This document shows, piece after piece, positions 1-8,659 of a DNA stretch of 64,000 bases. Source of the DNA: Paenarthrobacter nicotinovorans (GTDB lineage Bacteria; Actinomycetota; Actinomycetes; Actinomycetales; Micrococcaceae); contig NZ_SZVS01000008.1 of assembly GCF_007670255.1 (NCBI RefSeq), positions 124,001-188,000 of the forward strand. Reading direction: 5' to 3'. The position numbers and the translations under genes are program-made. Below the pieces are notes generated by a model that was not told where the DNA came from, ran no database searches, and saw only the letters and a program-made list of their open reading frames with translations. Every line of letters begins with the position of its first letter. Positions within the stretch are counted from its first letter, which is position 1.

Positions 1-1
1 C

Positions 2-286
2 GTCGGCTTCACCCTCATGGGCCTGACTTTTGGTCCCATGGCGGCCATCCTGCCCGAGCTGTTCCCGGCCAACGTCCGGTACACGGGCTCGGCAGTGGCT
101 TACAACCTGTCGTCCATGATCGGTGCCGCTCCTGCATCCTTCGTGGCCATCGCCCTCTGGTCGGCGGCCAACGGAAGCACCTGGCTGGTGGGGGTCTACA
201 TGGCCGTCGCAGCGGTGATCACTTTCATCGCGCTGTGGCTCACCCGCGAAACCAAGGACACGGACTACGAGAACAACGTAGCCTAA
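2..286 (+). CDS. MFS transporter, metabolite:H+ symporter type (C-terminal part only)
   Basis: This is the last 94 codons of a gene that starts before the window; frame 2 is open from the first base. The visible protein holds the end of a multi-pass membrane protein. The motif GPMAAILPELFPANVRYTG is typical of the metabolite:H+ symporter branch of the MFS (shikimate, proline/betaine and dicarboxylate carriers), where a loop of this form precedes the tenth transmembrane helix. Two hydrophobic helices follow, then a short charged cytoplasmic tail (TRETKDTDYENNVA). The substrate cannot be read from this part. A strong hairpin lies 8 nt after the stop codon. Confidence 0.85.
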   Translation, partial: VGFTLMGLTFGPMAAILPELFPANVRYTGSAVAYNLSSMIGAAPASFVAIALWSAANGSTWLVGVYMAVAAVITFIALWLTRETKDTDYENNVA

Positions 287-293
287 GCAGCCC

Positions 294-341
294 TTAACGA
301 CGGCGGCCCCGCACCGAAAGGTGCGGGGCCGCCGTCGTTAA
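294..341. terminator. Bidirectional hairpin terminator between convergent genes
   Basis: A perfect 22-bp inverted repeat (294-315 and 320-341) is closed by a GAAA loop. It lies between the MFS stop codon at 286 and the end of the carboxylase gene at 352 on the other strand. The arms begin and end in TTAA, so each strand has only a short T run. Its placement between two converging genes supports termination in both directions. Confidence 0.85.
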
Positions 342-351
342 GCCGTGGTTG

Positions 352-2166
352 TTAGTCCTCGATGGTCGCGATGACAGCGCCGGCCGCGACCGTTTCACCG
401 GGGGCTGCGGAGAGGCCCCGGACGGTACCGGACTTGTGTGCCGTGAGGGGCTGCTCCATCTTCATGGCTTCGAGAACCACGATCAGGTCGCCCTCGGCCA
501 CCACGTCACCGTCGGAGGCGGCCACCTTGACGATGGTGCCCTGCATCGGAGAGGTCAGGGCGTCGCCGCCGGCGGCAGCAGCTGCGGCACCGGCCGAGCG
601 GGAGCGCTTCTTCGACTTGCCCGCTTTGGCACCCGTCCCGGTGGAGGCAGTGGCGACGCCGGCACCCAGGCCGGAGGGCAGGACCACCTCAAGGCGCTTG
701 CCTCCAACCTCGACGACGACGCGCTGGCGCTCACCGGCGTCGGGCGTTTCAGCGTTGGCGCCGGCGGCGGACCAGGCGGGGATGCTGTTGACGAATTCCG
801 TTTCAATCCAGCGGGTGTGGACCTGGAAGGGGCCCTCCGCGGGAGCAAATGCGGGATCCGTGACAACGGCGAGGTCGAAAGGAATGACTGTGGGGATGCC
901 CTCAACCACCATCTCCTCAAGCGCGCGGCGGGAACGCTGGAGCGCCTGCTCGCGGGTAGCTCCGGTGACGATCAGCTTGGAGAGCATGGAGTCGAAGTTG
1001 CCGCTGATGATGTCGCCCTGCTCGACGCCGGAATCGACGCGGACGCCGGGGCCGGTCGGGTTCTTCAGCGTGCTGATGGTGCCCGGTGCCGGCATGAAGT
1101 TGCGGCCCGGGTCCTCGCCGGTGATGCGGAATTCGAAGGAGTGGCCACGGACCTCGGGGTCGTCGTAGCCGAGCGCCTCACCGCGGGCGATGCGGAACTG
1201 TTCGCGGACGAGGTCGATCCCGGTAACTTCCTCGGAGACGCAGTGCTCCACCTGCAGGCGGGTGTTGACCTCGAGGAAAGAGATGGTGCCGTCCTGGCCC
1301 ACCAGGAATTCGCAGGTTCCGGCGCCGAGGTAGTTGGCTTCCTTCAGAATGGCCTTGGAGGACTCGTAGAGGCGCTTGTTCTGTTCTTCGCTCAAGTACG
1401 GGGCAGGAGCTTCCTCAACCAGCTTCTGGTTGCGGCGCTGCAGCGAGCAGTCGCGGGTGGACACGACCACCACGTTGCCGAAGGAGTCCGCCAGGCACTG
1501 GGTTTCGACGTGCCGGGGGGCATCCAGGAAGCGTTCGATGAAGCACTCGCCGCGACCGAAGGCTGCTGTGGCTTCACGGACGGCGGACTCGTAAAGCTCC
1601 GGGATCTCGTCCATGGTGCGCGCCACCTTGATGCCGCGGCCACCGCCACCGAACGCGGCCTTGATGGCAACAGGGAGGCCGAATTCCTCGGCGAACTTGA
1701 GGATCTCGTCCGCGTCCTTGACGGGGTCGGCTGTGCCGGGGACCAAGGGTGCGCCGACCTTCTCGGCGATGTGGCGGGCCTGGACCTTGTCACCCAGGGC
1801 CGAGATGGCTTCGGGCGAGGGACCGATCCAAGTGATTCCCGCGTCAATGACCTTGGCGGCGAATTCGGCGTTTTCGGCAAGGAAGCCGTATCCGGGGTGG
1901 ATGGCGTCAGCACCCGACTGCTTGGCGACATCGATGATCTTGTCCATCACCAGGTAGGACTCTGCGGCCGTGTTGCCGCCCAAAGCGTAGGCCTCGTCGG
2001 CGAGGCGGACGTGCAGGGCATCGCGGTCCGGGTCCGCGTACACGGCCACGGAGGCAATGCCTTCGTCCCGGGCGGCTCGGATGATGCGGACCGCGATTTC
2101 GCCGCGGTTGGCAATCAAGACCTTGGTAAGAGGGCTGGAAATGGGCTGCGCCGGGTTAGCTGACAA
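352..2166 (-). CDS. accA3: Acetyl-/propionyl-CoA carboxylase alpha subunit (biotin carboxylase + biotin carrier domain)
   Basis: This 604-residue protein carboxylates its own biotin with ATP and bicarbonate, for transfer by the beta subunit to acetyl- or propionyl-CoA in fatty-acid synthesis. The N-terminal biotin carboxylase domain opens with [20 protein letters not shown]. The ATP-grasp glycine loop [10 protein letters not shown] is at residues 171-180 and [10 protein letters not shown] lies near 300. An Ala/Lys-rich linker leads to the C-terminal carrier domain with EAMKMEQP; Lys569 is the biotin attachment site. The start is TTG, chosen because AAGGAG lies 8 nt upstream. A TAGGCT -10-like box and a palindrome (2259-2279) shared with the beta-subunit gene lie upstream. 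The beta and epsilon partners are 9 kb away on the same strand. The paralogue name accA3 is by mycobacterial analogy. Confidence 0.95.
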   Translation of the reverse strand: MSANPAQPISSPLTKVLIANRGEIAVRIIRAARDEGIASVAVYADPDRDALHVRLADEAYALGGNTAAESYLVMDKIIDVAKQSGADAIHPGYGFLAENAEFAAKVIDAGITWIGPSPEAISALGDKVQARHIAEKVGAPLVPGTADPVKDADEILKFAEEFGLPVAIKAAFGGGGRGIKVARTMDEIPELYESAVREATAAFGRGECFIERFLDAPRHVETQCLADSFGNVVVVSTRDCSLQRRNQKLVEEAPAPYLSEEQNKRLYESSKAILKEANYLGAGTCEFLVGQDGTISFLEVNTRLQVEHCVSEEVTGIDLVREQFRIARGEALGYDDPEVRGHSFEFRITGEDPGRNFMPAPGTISTLKNPTGPGVRVDSGVEQGDIISGNFDSMLSKLIVTGATREQALQRSRRALEEMVVEGIPTVIPFDLAVVTDPAFAPAEGPFQVHTRWIETEFVNSIPAWSAAGANAETPDAGERQRVVVEVGGKRLEVVLPSGLGAGVATASTGTGAKAGKSKKRSRSAGAAAAAAGGDALTSPMQGTIVKVAASDGDVVAEGDLIVVLEAMKMEQPLTAHKSGTVRGLSAAPGETVAAGAVIATIED

Positions 2167-2258
2167 GTTGTTGACTCCTTCTGTCCTTCAGGGAGCCTAG
2201 CGTGATTGTGAGGGTTCCGCCCATATTGATGGGGGATTCCGTGTGTGAACGGCCGTTC

Positions 2259-2279
2259 CTTTGTAGGGTTGCTACAAAG
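2259..2279. promoter_or_regulatory. Palindrome upstream of accA3, shared with the accD promoter region
   Basis: A perfect 8-bp inverted repeat, CTTTGTAG-N5-CTACAAAG, straddles the maf stop codon and is centred about 100 nt upstream of the accA3 start. Its core TTGTAGGGTTGCTACA matches 15 of 16 positions of a site upstream of the beta-subunit gene (13147-13162, read on the minus strand as TTGTAGGGTTTCTACA). Sharing by two functionally linked, separately transcribed genes suggests an operator. A weak maf terminator is the alternative, but no T-run follows. Confidence 0.5.
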
Positions 2280-2943
2280 TGTTCTCCTGTGTTTCCGAGG
2301 CCCACAGTTCCGTGACGCTCACCTTCGCGTGGACCAGCAGGTCCCGGAGGGTGGAGATGGAAAGCCCGACGACGGCGTGCGGGTCGCCGTCGACCTTGCG
2401 GATGAAGGCCCCGCCCAAGCCGTCGATGGTGAAGGAACCGGCACAGTGGAGCGGTTCCCCGGTGGCGATGTACGCATCGATTTCCTTTTCGGACATTTCG
2501 GCGAAGTGCACTTCCGCACTCGAGACGGCACCCAAGGTGGCGCCCGTGCCCTCGGCCGGCTCGTCGTCGTCGACCTCTGCTGCAGTCTCCCGGCAGTCCA
2601 CCAGCCAGTGCCCCGTGTGGAGGATGCCCTTGGAGCCGCTCATGCGCAGCATGCGCTCCTTCGCGACGTCGGCGGTGTAGGGCTTGCCGTGGGACTCGCC
2701 GTCGAACTCGAAGACGGAATCGCAACCGATCACCAACGAGCCCTCAGCTTCGGGAAGGGCGGCAACGGCCTCTGCCTTGGCCCGGGCCAGCAGCAGCGCG
2801 GTGTCGTGTGCATCGGTGACGCCGTACCTGGCCTGGACCGCTTCCTCATCCACGTCCGAGACCACGATGTCGTGCGCGATGCCCGCTTCCATGAGGAGCT
2901 TGGTGCGGGCGGGGGACTGGGAGGCAAGGATCAATCGGGTCAC
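2272..2943 (-). CDS. maf: Maf-family nucleoside triphosphate pyrophosphatase
   Basis: The protein has 223 residues. Maf proteins hydrolyse non-canonical or modified nucleoside triphosphates to monophosphates and were named for septum inhibition in Bacillus. The phosphate-binding start LILASQSPART (residues 4-14) is present, with the catalytic-acid region GCDSVFEFDG and GKPYT in the middle and the Gly-rich IDGLGGAFIRKVDGDPHAVVG near the C terminus. GTG start; a TAGGCT box lies 7 nt upstream, so the transcript may be nearly leaderless. It is followed 105 nt later by accA3 on the same strand, an association common in actinobacteria. Confidence 0.93.
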   Translation of the reverse strand: MTRLILASQSPARTKLLMEAGIAHDIVVSDVDEEAVQARYGVTDAHDTALLLARAKAEAVAALPEAEGSLVIGCDSVFEFDGESHGKPYTADVAKERMLRMSGSKGILHTGHWLVDCRETAAEVDDDEPAEGTGATLGAVSSAEVHFAEMSEKEIDAYIATGEPLHCAGSFTIDGLGGAFIRKVDGDPHAVVGLSISTLRDLLVHAKVSVTELWASETQENTL

Positions 2944-2960
2944 GCCCTCCAGCCTAATAC

Positions 2961-3162
2961 GGACGCCCTCTCACATCCCTACGGCTTCCGGCCAACCCTC
3001 TCTCACATTCCACCCCCAAATGCCGGACCCTCTCTCACATCCCACCCACAAATGCCGGACGCTCTCTCACTTTCGTGGAGACAGTGAGAGAGCGTCGGTG
3101 GGTTATGCCCGGGGATGTGAGAGAGCGTCGGTGGGTTATGCCCGGGGATGTGAGAGAGCGTC
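2961..3162. repeat. Short inverted-tandem repeat array with CTCTCTCAC cores
   Basis: About 200 nt between the mmpL stop codon and the maf promoter hold seven copies of a core. Four read (C)TCTCTCAC (2961-2978, 2993-3011, 3025-3043, 3057-3070) and three read GTGAGAGAGCGTC (3084-3096, 3117-3129, 3150-3162). The two arms face each other around 3077. On the right a 33-bp unit is repeated twice exactly with no spacer (3097-3129, 3130-3162). The array's last base overlaps the mmpL stop codon, and its first unit abuts the maf -10-like box. It could fold as a long hairpin and serve as terminator, or be a dispersed intergenic repeat. Confidence 0.8.
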
Positions 3163-5687
3163 TAGTGGACCAGTTCCTCGGAACCGCTCTTCGAACGGTC
3201 GCTGCGCTCCAGCTTCGCGCCCTCAACATCCACGTCCGGGAGGATCCGGCCCAGCCACTTCGGCAGCCACCAGGCCTTCTCGCCGAGCAGGTACATGATG
3301 GCGGGCACGATCGTCATGCGGACAACGAAAGCGTCGATCAGCACACCGAACGCCATCGCGAAGCCGAGCGGACGCACCATGGTCAGGTGGCTGAAAATGA
3401 AGCCGGAGAACACGCTGACCATGATGATCGCGGCCGCCGTCACCACCGCGGCTGCGTGGCTGAAGCCTGTGCGGACGGCGTGCTTGGCGGACTCGCCGTG
3501 CATGAAGGACTCCCGCATGCCGGAGGTGATGAACACCTGGTAGTCCATGGCAAGGCCGAACAGCACACCGATCAGGATGATGGGCAGGAAGCTCAGGACC
3601 GCGCCCGGGTTCGCGACATCGAAGACGGATCCCAGCCAACCCCACTGGTACACGGCAACCACGGCACCAAACGCGGCCGCCAGCGAGAGCAGGAACCCGC
3701 CGGTCGCCAGCAGCGGCACGACGATAGAGCGGAACACCAGCAGGAGCAGGATCAAGGAAAGCCCCACCACAATGGCCAAGTACGGCGGCAAGGCAGCGCC
3801 CAGCTTTGCGGAGACATCGATGTTGCCGGCAGTCTGTCCGGTCAGGCCGATGGTGACGCCGAGGTCGTCCTGTATGGCGGTGCCCTTGGCGCGAAGATCA
3901 GAGACTACTTGGACGGTACCGGCGCTGGCAGGGCCCTCCTTCGGAATGACCTGGAAGACGGCGGTACGGAAGTCGTCGCTGATGGCCACGGGGACCGCCG
4001 CTGTCACGTTCTGCACACTGCGGAGCTGACCGGCGACGTCGTACTGCTTGTTCTTGGCATCGTTCTCGTTGAGGCCCTCGGGGAATTCGGCCACCACGAT
4101 GATCGGGCCGGTCATGCCTTCGCCGAAGCTGCTGCGGGTGAGGTCGTAGGCCTTGTACGCCTGCGAATCGACAGGTTCCGAACCGCCGTCGGGCAGTGCC
4201 AGCCGCAGCTGCGAAGCGGGCAGTGCCAAAGCGCCCAACAGCACGACGCTCGCTATGAGGGAAACCCACGGATGACGCGTCACCAGGCCACCCCAGCCGC
4301 GGCTGCTGCGCTTTTCGTCACGCTCGCGGTCCGCGGCTTCGTGCCCCGGCTCGGCGTTGTGTGAGGCAGCCTTCGCCCAAGCCCGCTTGGAGATGAGCCT
4401 GCGGCCGATCAACCCCAGGACGGCAGGCGTCAGGGTCAAAGCGACGACGACGGCGACCCCGACTGTCGCTGCGGCGGCAACACCCATGACGGCAAGGAAG
4501 GGCAAGCCCGGCACTACCAGGGCAGCCAGCGCGATGATGACCGTGAGGCCGGCGAACAGCACAGCGTTGCCCGAAGTGCCCGTTGCGAGGGCTGCGGATT
4601 CTTCCCCGTCCATCCCGGCCAGCAGCTGGGTCCGGTGACGGTTGACGATGAAGAGGGAGTAGTCGATTCCCACCGCGAGGCCGAGCATCAGCGCAAGCAT
4701 GGGGGAGATGGAGCTCATATCGATCACGCTGGTGAGGGCGAAGGTCCCGCCGACACCCACAGCCACGCCGATCAGGGCCATCAGGAGAGGCAGGCCTGCG
4801 GCGATCAGAGTGCCGAGCATGAGGATCAGGACCAGGGCCGCAACGGCGACGCCGACAATTTCAGCGATGCCGAAAATCTCCGAGACGTCCTCGGTGATCT
4901 CCTTGCTCGCGTAGGCAGTGACGCCGGCCGAGGACACGCCGTGGACGATCTCCTGGACTTCCTCCCGGACCGCGGGATCGACGGCATTGATGGAGGTCTT
5001 GAACTGGACCTGGGCCACAGCGGCCTTGTTGTCGCTGGAGACGAAGCGCAGCCCTTCGGAGGCCTCGGCCTGACGCTTGCCGAGTGCGAGTTTCACGGCG
5101 CCCTCGGCAGCTTCCTTGTCTCCGGCGTCGAGCTTTTCCTTGGTCGCGGCCAGCTGGGCGCGCTGCGCACCCAACTGGGCGTCAATCTGGGCGGGCGTGA
5201 GGCCGGAAGCGGCAAGCTGCTGTTCGGCGGCGGCGAGCTGGGCTTCGCCGGCAGTGAGCTGAGCGCGTCCGGCGTCCAGCTGGGCTTTGCCTTCGGCTGC
5301 CTGGGCCTCGCCCGCGGCGATGTCACCGGCTGCCTTGTCCAGTTGTTCCTGCGTTGTGAAGGGGTTCACCGTGGACTGGACGTCGGGGATGCTCTTCAGT
5401 TTCTCGAGCGCTGCGCCGACGGCATCTTTCTTCGCCTGGTCAAAACCGGAATCTCCGGCGTCGAAGACCACACTGGCGGAACCGCCGGACGCGTCCGGCA
5501 GGGCTTCTTTGAGCTTGTCAGCCATCCGCTGCGTCTCCGTGCCGGGGATGGTGAAGTTGTTGGACATGGTGCCGTGGAAGGCGGCGGCAGAGCCGCCTAC
5601 GGCCACCAGCACCGCGAGCCATATGGAGATGACCAGCCAGCGGCGGCGATACGAAAATTTGCCGAGGCGGTAGAGGAACGAAGCCAT
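3162..5687 (-). CDS. MMPL/RND-family membrane exporter
   Basis: This 841-residue MMPL protein belongs to the RND superfamily and is probably a proton-driven exporter of lipids or drugs. A first transmembrane helix (about residues 17-38) precedes a large outer loop. That loop contains an Ala/Gln/Gly-rich stretch of short heptad-like repeats (about 120-195), probably a coiled coil. A first membrane block follows at about 265-440, then a second outer domain, then a final block ending near 810 with the family segment GVLIDAFVVRMTIVPAIMY. One base separates its start from the tetR stop codon, so the two are co-transcribed and likely translationally coupled. The substrate is unknown; regulation by the TetR protein is expected. 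Confidence 0.92.
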   Translation of the reverse strand: MASFLYRLGKFSYRRRWLVISIWLAVLVAVGGSAAAFHGTMSNNFTIPGTETQRMADKLKEALPDASGGSASVVFDAGDSGFDQAKKDAVGAALEKLKSIPDVQSTVNPFTTQEQLDKAAGDIAAGEAQAAEGKAQLDAGRAQLTAGEAQLAAAEQQLAASGLTPAQIDAQLGAQRAQLAATKEKLDAGDKEAAEGAVKLALGKRQAEASEGLRFVSSDNKAAVAQVQFKTSINAVDPAVREEVQEIVHGVSSAGVTAYASKEITEDVSEIFGIAEIVGVAVAALVLILMLGTLIAAGLPLLMALIGVAVGVGGTFALTSVIDMSSISPMLALMLGLAVGIDYSLFIVNRHRTQLLAGMDGEESAALATGTSGNAVLFAGLTVIIALAALVVPGLPFLAVMGVAAAATVGVAVVVALTLTPAVLGLIGRRLISKRAWAKAASHNAEPGHEAADRERDEKRSSRGWGGLVTRHPWVSLIASVVLLGALALPASQLRLALPDGGSEPVDSQAYKAYDLTRSSFGEGMTGPIIVVAEFPEGLNENDAKNKQYDVAGQLRSVQNVTAAVPVAISDDFRTAVFQVIPKEGPASAGTVQVVSDLRAKGTAIQDDLGVTIGLTGQTAGNIDVSAKLGAALPPYLAIVVGLSLILLLLVFRSIVVPLLATGGFLLSLAAAFGAVVAVYQWGWLGSVFDVANPGAVLSFLPIILIGVLFGLAMDYQVFITSGMRESFMHGESAKHAVRTGFSHAAAVVTAAAIIMVSVFSGFIFSHLTMVRPLGFAMAFGVLIDAFVVRMTIVPAIMYLLGEKAWWLPKWLGRILPDVDVEGAKLERSDRSKSGSEELVH

Positions 5688-5688
5688 G

Positions 5689-6399
5689 TCAGAACCGATC
5701 TGTGGTGGAAGGAACGGGTGCGGTTTGAGCGGAAGCGCCCGACGACGGCGCGAAGCCGCCTCCCAGCAGCCCCATCGCGTCGATGAGGTGCTGGCGTAGG
5801 ACGGCCAGTGATTCGGGGGAGAGGTCGGGTCCGCGCTCGGCGAACCAGACGTTCATGGCTGCTTTGCCACAGGAAATGACGGAGCCCGCCAGTGCATGCA
5901 GGTAGAGCTCGCTGACGCCTGCGCCCAGCCTGTAGCGGGCGGCGTCGATGATCTGCTCGGTGCAGTGGTCCCAGGCTTCGAGCTCGGAGCGGGCCAGGGA
6001 ACGGTTGTCCTGGGTCAGGCTGAACAGCTCGGCCATGGGGGCAACGGACATGGGGTCGGCGAGGGCCATCAGCGCGGCTTGGGCGGATTCAAGGATCGAC
6101 TCATCCGCTGGCCGCAGCCGGAACTGCTCCAACGCCCGGTCCATGAAGCCGTCCGCGACGGAGGCGAGGGCAGCTTCGAGGCTGGGGAAGTAGTTGAAGA
6201 AGGTGCGCCGGGAAACACCTGCGCTGGCGGCTATGTCCTCGACGGTGAAGTTCCCGGCTCCTTTGCTGCGGAGGAGATCCAGGGCTGCGCCGGCAATGGA
6301 GCTGCGGGTAGCGGCCTTGTTGAGTTCGCGCCGTGAAGGAGTGCTCTGCCCGGTTGATGGGAGCGCAGAGCCTTGCTCCTGGCTGCTGGTGGAAGTCAC
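5689..6399 (-). CDS. TetR-family transcriptional repressor of the MMPL exporter
   Basis: This 236-residue regulator has an N-terminal TetR helix-turn-helix (about residues 30-75, with ending VSRRTFFNYFPS) and a longer ligand/dimer domain without an obvious relative. It is the first gene of a two-gene unit with the downstream exporter. The start is GTG, six nucleotides after a TAGTGT -10 box and without a ribosome-binding site, so the mRNA is probably leaderless. An inverted repeat fills the -35/-10 spacer exactly, a good site for autorepression. The N-terminal 25 residues are Ser/Thr/Gln-rich and probably disordered. Confidence 0.93.
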   Translation of the reverse strand: MTSTSSQEQGSALPSTGQSTPSRRELNKAATRSSIAGAALDLLRSKGAGNFTVEDIAASAGVSRRTFFNYFPSLEAALASVADGFMDRALEQFRLRPADESILESAQAALMALADPMSVAPMAELFSLTQDNRSLARSELEAWDHCTEQIIDAARYRLGAGVSELYLHALAGSVISCGKAAMNVWFAERGPDLSPESLAVLRQHLIDAMGLLGGGFAPSSGASAQTAPVPSTTDRF

Positions 6400-6405
6400 A
6401 TACTT

Positions 6406-6435
6406 ACACTAAGTGCAACTTTGCACTGTGCGCAA
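6406..6435 (-). promoter_or_regulatory. tetR-mmpL promoter with operator in the spacer
   Basis: On the minus strand, -35 TTGCGC (6430-6435) and -10 TAGTGT (6406-6411) are separated by 18 nt. The palindrome AGTGCAA-CT-TTGCACT (6412-6427) occupies nearly all of that spacer, so a bound repressor would block RNA polymerase. The GTG start follows the -10 box by six nucleotides. Confidence 0.7.
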
Positions 6436-6454
6436 ACTGATTTTTCGTGGCATA

Positions 6455-6509
6455 CAAAAAATCCCGCCCACGCCCGTTCTCCTCACCGAAGAACGGCAGG
6501 GAGAGCGGG
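6455..6509 (-). terminator. Terminator downstream of the UPF0145 gene
   Basis: Read on the minus strand, an inner hairpin (CCGTTCT / AGAACGG, 6490-6496 with 6474-6480) lies inside an outer CCCGC/GCGGG pairing and is followed by six T residues (6455-6460 as A on the plus strand). It fits termination after the UPF0145 gene, before the tetR promoter. Confidence 0.55.
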
Positions 6510-6539
6510 CGAAAGCGGGACCAGGGGACGGAAGGAGGG

Positions 6540-7022
6540 TCAGAACTGATGCGGCGGGGCCGGAGGTGCCGGCTGCTGCGGCTGGACCGGCGGCGCCGGC
6601 GGCTGCTGCGGCTGTGCCGGTTGGGATGCCTGCTGGCCGGCGTTCTGGCCTGCGTTCCTGGTCAGGTAGATCGACTGTCCGGTGGCACCGGGCTCACCCT
6701 CGCCCAAAGGAAGTACGTAGACGGCCGTTCCATAGGCGCACACTTCGGTCCAGTTGGTGCCCATTTCGGAGGTGTCGAAGCGCATGGCAACAATGGCGTT
6801 GGCGCCGCGCTGCTGTGCTTCGTTGACCATGCGCGCCATGACTTCCTGGCGGCTTTCGTAGAGCGCGCGGGTCATTTCGGGCAGCTCGCCGCCGCCCAGT
6901 GAGCGGAAACCGGCGAGCATCTGTGAGCCGATGTCCCGCGATCGGACGGTCAGGCCCATGACTTCGCCGAAGACGGCGTCAATACGATGGCCCGGGATTT
7001 CATTGGAGGTGACGATCAACAT
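6540..7022 (-). CDS. UPF0145 (YbjQ-like) protein with Pro/Gln-rich tail
   Basis: The protein has 160 residues. The first ~105 match the UPF0145/YbjQ family (DUF74), a small pentamer-forming fold sometimes called heavy-metal-binding, without a proven function. Typical segments are SNEIPGHRIDAVFGEVMGLT at the N terminus and GANAIVAMRFDTSE in the middle. The last ~45 residues are Pro/Gln/Ala-rich and probably disordered. The ATG start follows a TAGGCT box by six nucleotides, which suggests a leaderless mRNA. No neighbour gives a clear functional link. Confidence 0.88.
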   Translation of the reverse strand: MLIVTSNEIPGHRIDAVFGEVMGLTVRSRDIGSQMLAGFRSLGGGELPEMTRALYESRQEVMARMVNEAQQRGANAIVAMRFDTSEMGTNWTEVCAYGTAVYVLPLGEGEPGATGQSIYLTRNAGQNAGQQASQPAQPQQPPAPPVQPQQPAPPAPPHQF

Positions 7023-7063
7023 GGTCAGAGCCTATCCAGCTTTCGCCCATTAACGGGGAAATC

Positions 7064-7086
7064 CCCCGGGGAGAACTCCCCAGGGG
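7064..7086 (-). terminator. GC-rich hairpin after the symporter gene
   Basis: A stacked inverted repeat lies between the symporter stop (7110) and the UPF0145 start (7022): outer CCCC/GGGG around inner GGGGA-gaac-TCCCC. There is no long T run, so terminator function is inferred from position. Confidence 0.4.
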
Positions 7087-7109
7087 ATCAACACCGTAGT
7101 CGGCTGGAG

Positions 7110-8543
7110 CTAGGCTTTGGCGCCGGCCAACTCGCGCTCGTCGGCTTCCGCAGCGGCCTTGTCGGCGGCGTACTCGTCGGCGAACGCCGCACCGTTGCGC
7201 GGTGCGTTGTACAAGGACTCGTCCAGGATGCCCTGACGCTTGGCGACAATCGCAGGTACCAGTGCCTGGCCGGCCACGTTGACCGCGGTGCGGCCCATGT
7301 CCAGGATGGGGTCGATGGCCAGCAGGAGGCCGACGCCGGCCAACGGCAGTCCCAGCGTGGACAGGGTCAGCGTGAGCATGACCACGGCGCCGGTGGTGCC
7401 TGCGGTAGCGGCGGAGCCCAGGACCGAGACCAGCACGATCAGCAAGTACTGGCTGAAGTCCAGGTTGATGCCGAAGAACTGTGCCACGAAGATCGCCGCA
7501 ACAGCCGGGTAGATCGCGGCGCAGCCATCCATCTTGGTGGTGGCGCCCAGCGGCACGGCGAAGGAAGCGTAGCCCGAGGGAACGCCGAGGTTCCGTTCAG
7601 TGACGCGCTGCGTGAGCGGCAGCGTGCCGATGGAGGAACGGGAGACGAAGGCCAGCTGGACGGCAGGCCAGACGCCGGAGAAGTACTGCTTGATCGACAG
7701 GCCGTGAGCACGGACCAGGATCGGGTAGAGCACGAAGAGGACCAGGGCCAGGCCGATGTAGATGGCAGCCGTGAACTTGCCCAGGGAACCGATGGTGTCC
7801 CAGCCGTAGATCGCAACGGCATTGCCGATCAGGCCGATGGTTCCCAGCGGGGCGATACGGATGATCCACCACAGGACCTTCTGGATGACGGCCAGCGCGG
7901 ATGCGTTGAACGTCAGGAAAGCCTCAGCCTGCTTGCCCACCTTGAGGGCGGCAATTCCGACGGCGATCGCAATCACCAGGATCTGGAGGACGTTGAAGCT
8001 GACGGACGTGCTCACCGTGGTGGCAGCGTTGGCGCTTTCCGTGACAGTGGAGCTCGCGCCCAGGCCCAGGAAGTTCTTCGGGAACAGGCCGATCAGGAAG
8101 GCCCACCAGTCACCGGTCTTGCCGGCGTATTCGGCCTTCTGGGTGATGCCGGTAGCAGCGCCCGGCTGCAGGAGCACGCCGAGGCCAATACCGATCAGCA
8201 CGGAAACGAGGGAGGTAATGGCGAACCAGAGCAGGGTGTTCCATGCCAGGCGCGCTGCGTTGGAAACCTGGCGCAGGTTCGCGATGGAGCTCACCACCGC
8301 AGTGAAAATCAAAGGAACGACGGCGGTCTGCAGCAACGAGACGTAGCTGGAGCCGATCGTTTGGAGGGTTGCGCCGAGGCCGTTGGGGGCAGCCTTGGTG
8401 CTGCCCGTGTACTTGGCGATGAGGCCAAGAACCAGGCCGACAATGAGGGCAGCGATGATCTGGACGCCGAAGGAACCGGCCCACTTGGGGAGCCGGAAGC
8501 CGGTCTTTCCAGCTGAAGGGGATGTTTGGATTGAGGTGCTCAC
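7110..8543 (-). CDS. Dicarboxylate/amino acid:cation symporter (DAACS family)
   Basis: This 477-residue carrier uses a Na+ or H+ gradient to import C4-dicarboxylates or acidic amino acids. The family's serine motif SSIGTLPLT, the TKMDGCA segment (equivalent to NMDGT) and the substrate-site helix DMGRTAVNVAGQA are all present, with about eight hydrophobic helices and two re-entrant regions. The reading frame stays open upstream into the repeat array, but I chose GTG at 8543. Homology begins just after it, and TACCGT lies six nucleotides upstream, fitting a leaderless transcript. The Asp/Arg substrate pocket suggests glutamate, aspartate or C4-dicarboxylate, which I cannot tell apart. Confidence 0.92.
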   Translation of the reverse strand: MSTSIQTSPSAGKTGFRLPKWAGSFGVQIIAALIVGLVLGLIAKYTGSTKAAPNGLGATLQTIGSSYVSLLQTAVVPLIFTAVVSSIANLRQVSNAARLAWNTLLWFAITSLVSVLIGIGLGVLLQPGAATGITQKAEYAGKTGDWWAFLIGLFPKNFLGLGASSTVTESANAATTVSTSVSFNVLQILVIAIAVGIAALKVGKQAEAFLTFNASALAVIQKVLWWIIRIAPLGTIGLIGNAVAIYGWDTIGSLGKFTAAIYIGLALVLFVLYPILVRAHGLSIKQYFSGVWPAVQLAFVSRSSIGTLPLTQRVTERNLGVPSGYASFAVPLGATTKMDGCAAIYPAVAAIFVAQFFGINLDFSQYLLIVLVSVLGSAATAGTTGAVVMLTLTLSTLGLPLAGVGLLLAIDPILDMGRTAVNVAGQALVPAIVAKRQGILDESLYNAPRNGAAFADEYAADKAAAEADERELAGAKA

Positions 8544-8659
8544 CGGAACACGGTAGGTGCTTCCCAAATAACATAGCGAACGGACGTTGAGAAATGTTAC
8601 GTGCGCAAATGTTATTCCCTGTGCGTTTGTGACGTTGCTCTCGGGCATACACCGGTGAC

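Noticed and set aside
349..2163. A 604-codon open frame on the plus strand opposite accA3
   Set aside because: It mirrors accA3 codon for codon in a high-GC gene. The product is Gly/Asp/Val-rich with no family match, and accA3 has every motif of its family.
3097..3162. CRISPR-like direct repeats
   Set aside because: The two 33-bp units are adjacent without spacers, the other cores are inverted, and no cas gene is present.
6987..8516. Long plus-strand frame opposite the symporter
   Set aside because: Antisense shadow of the symporter; charged, low-complexity product without a ribosome-binding site.
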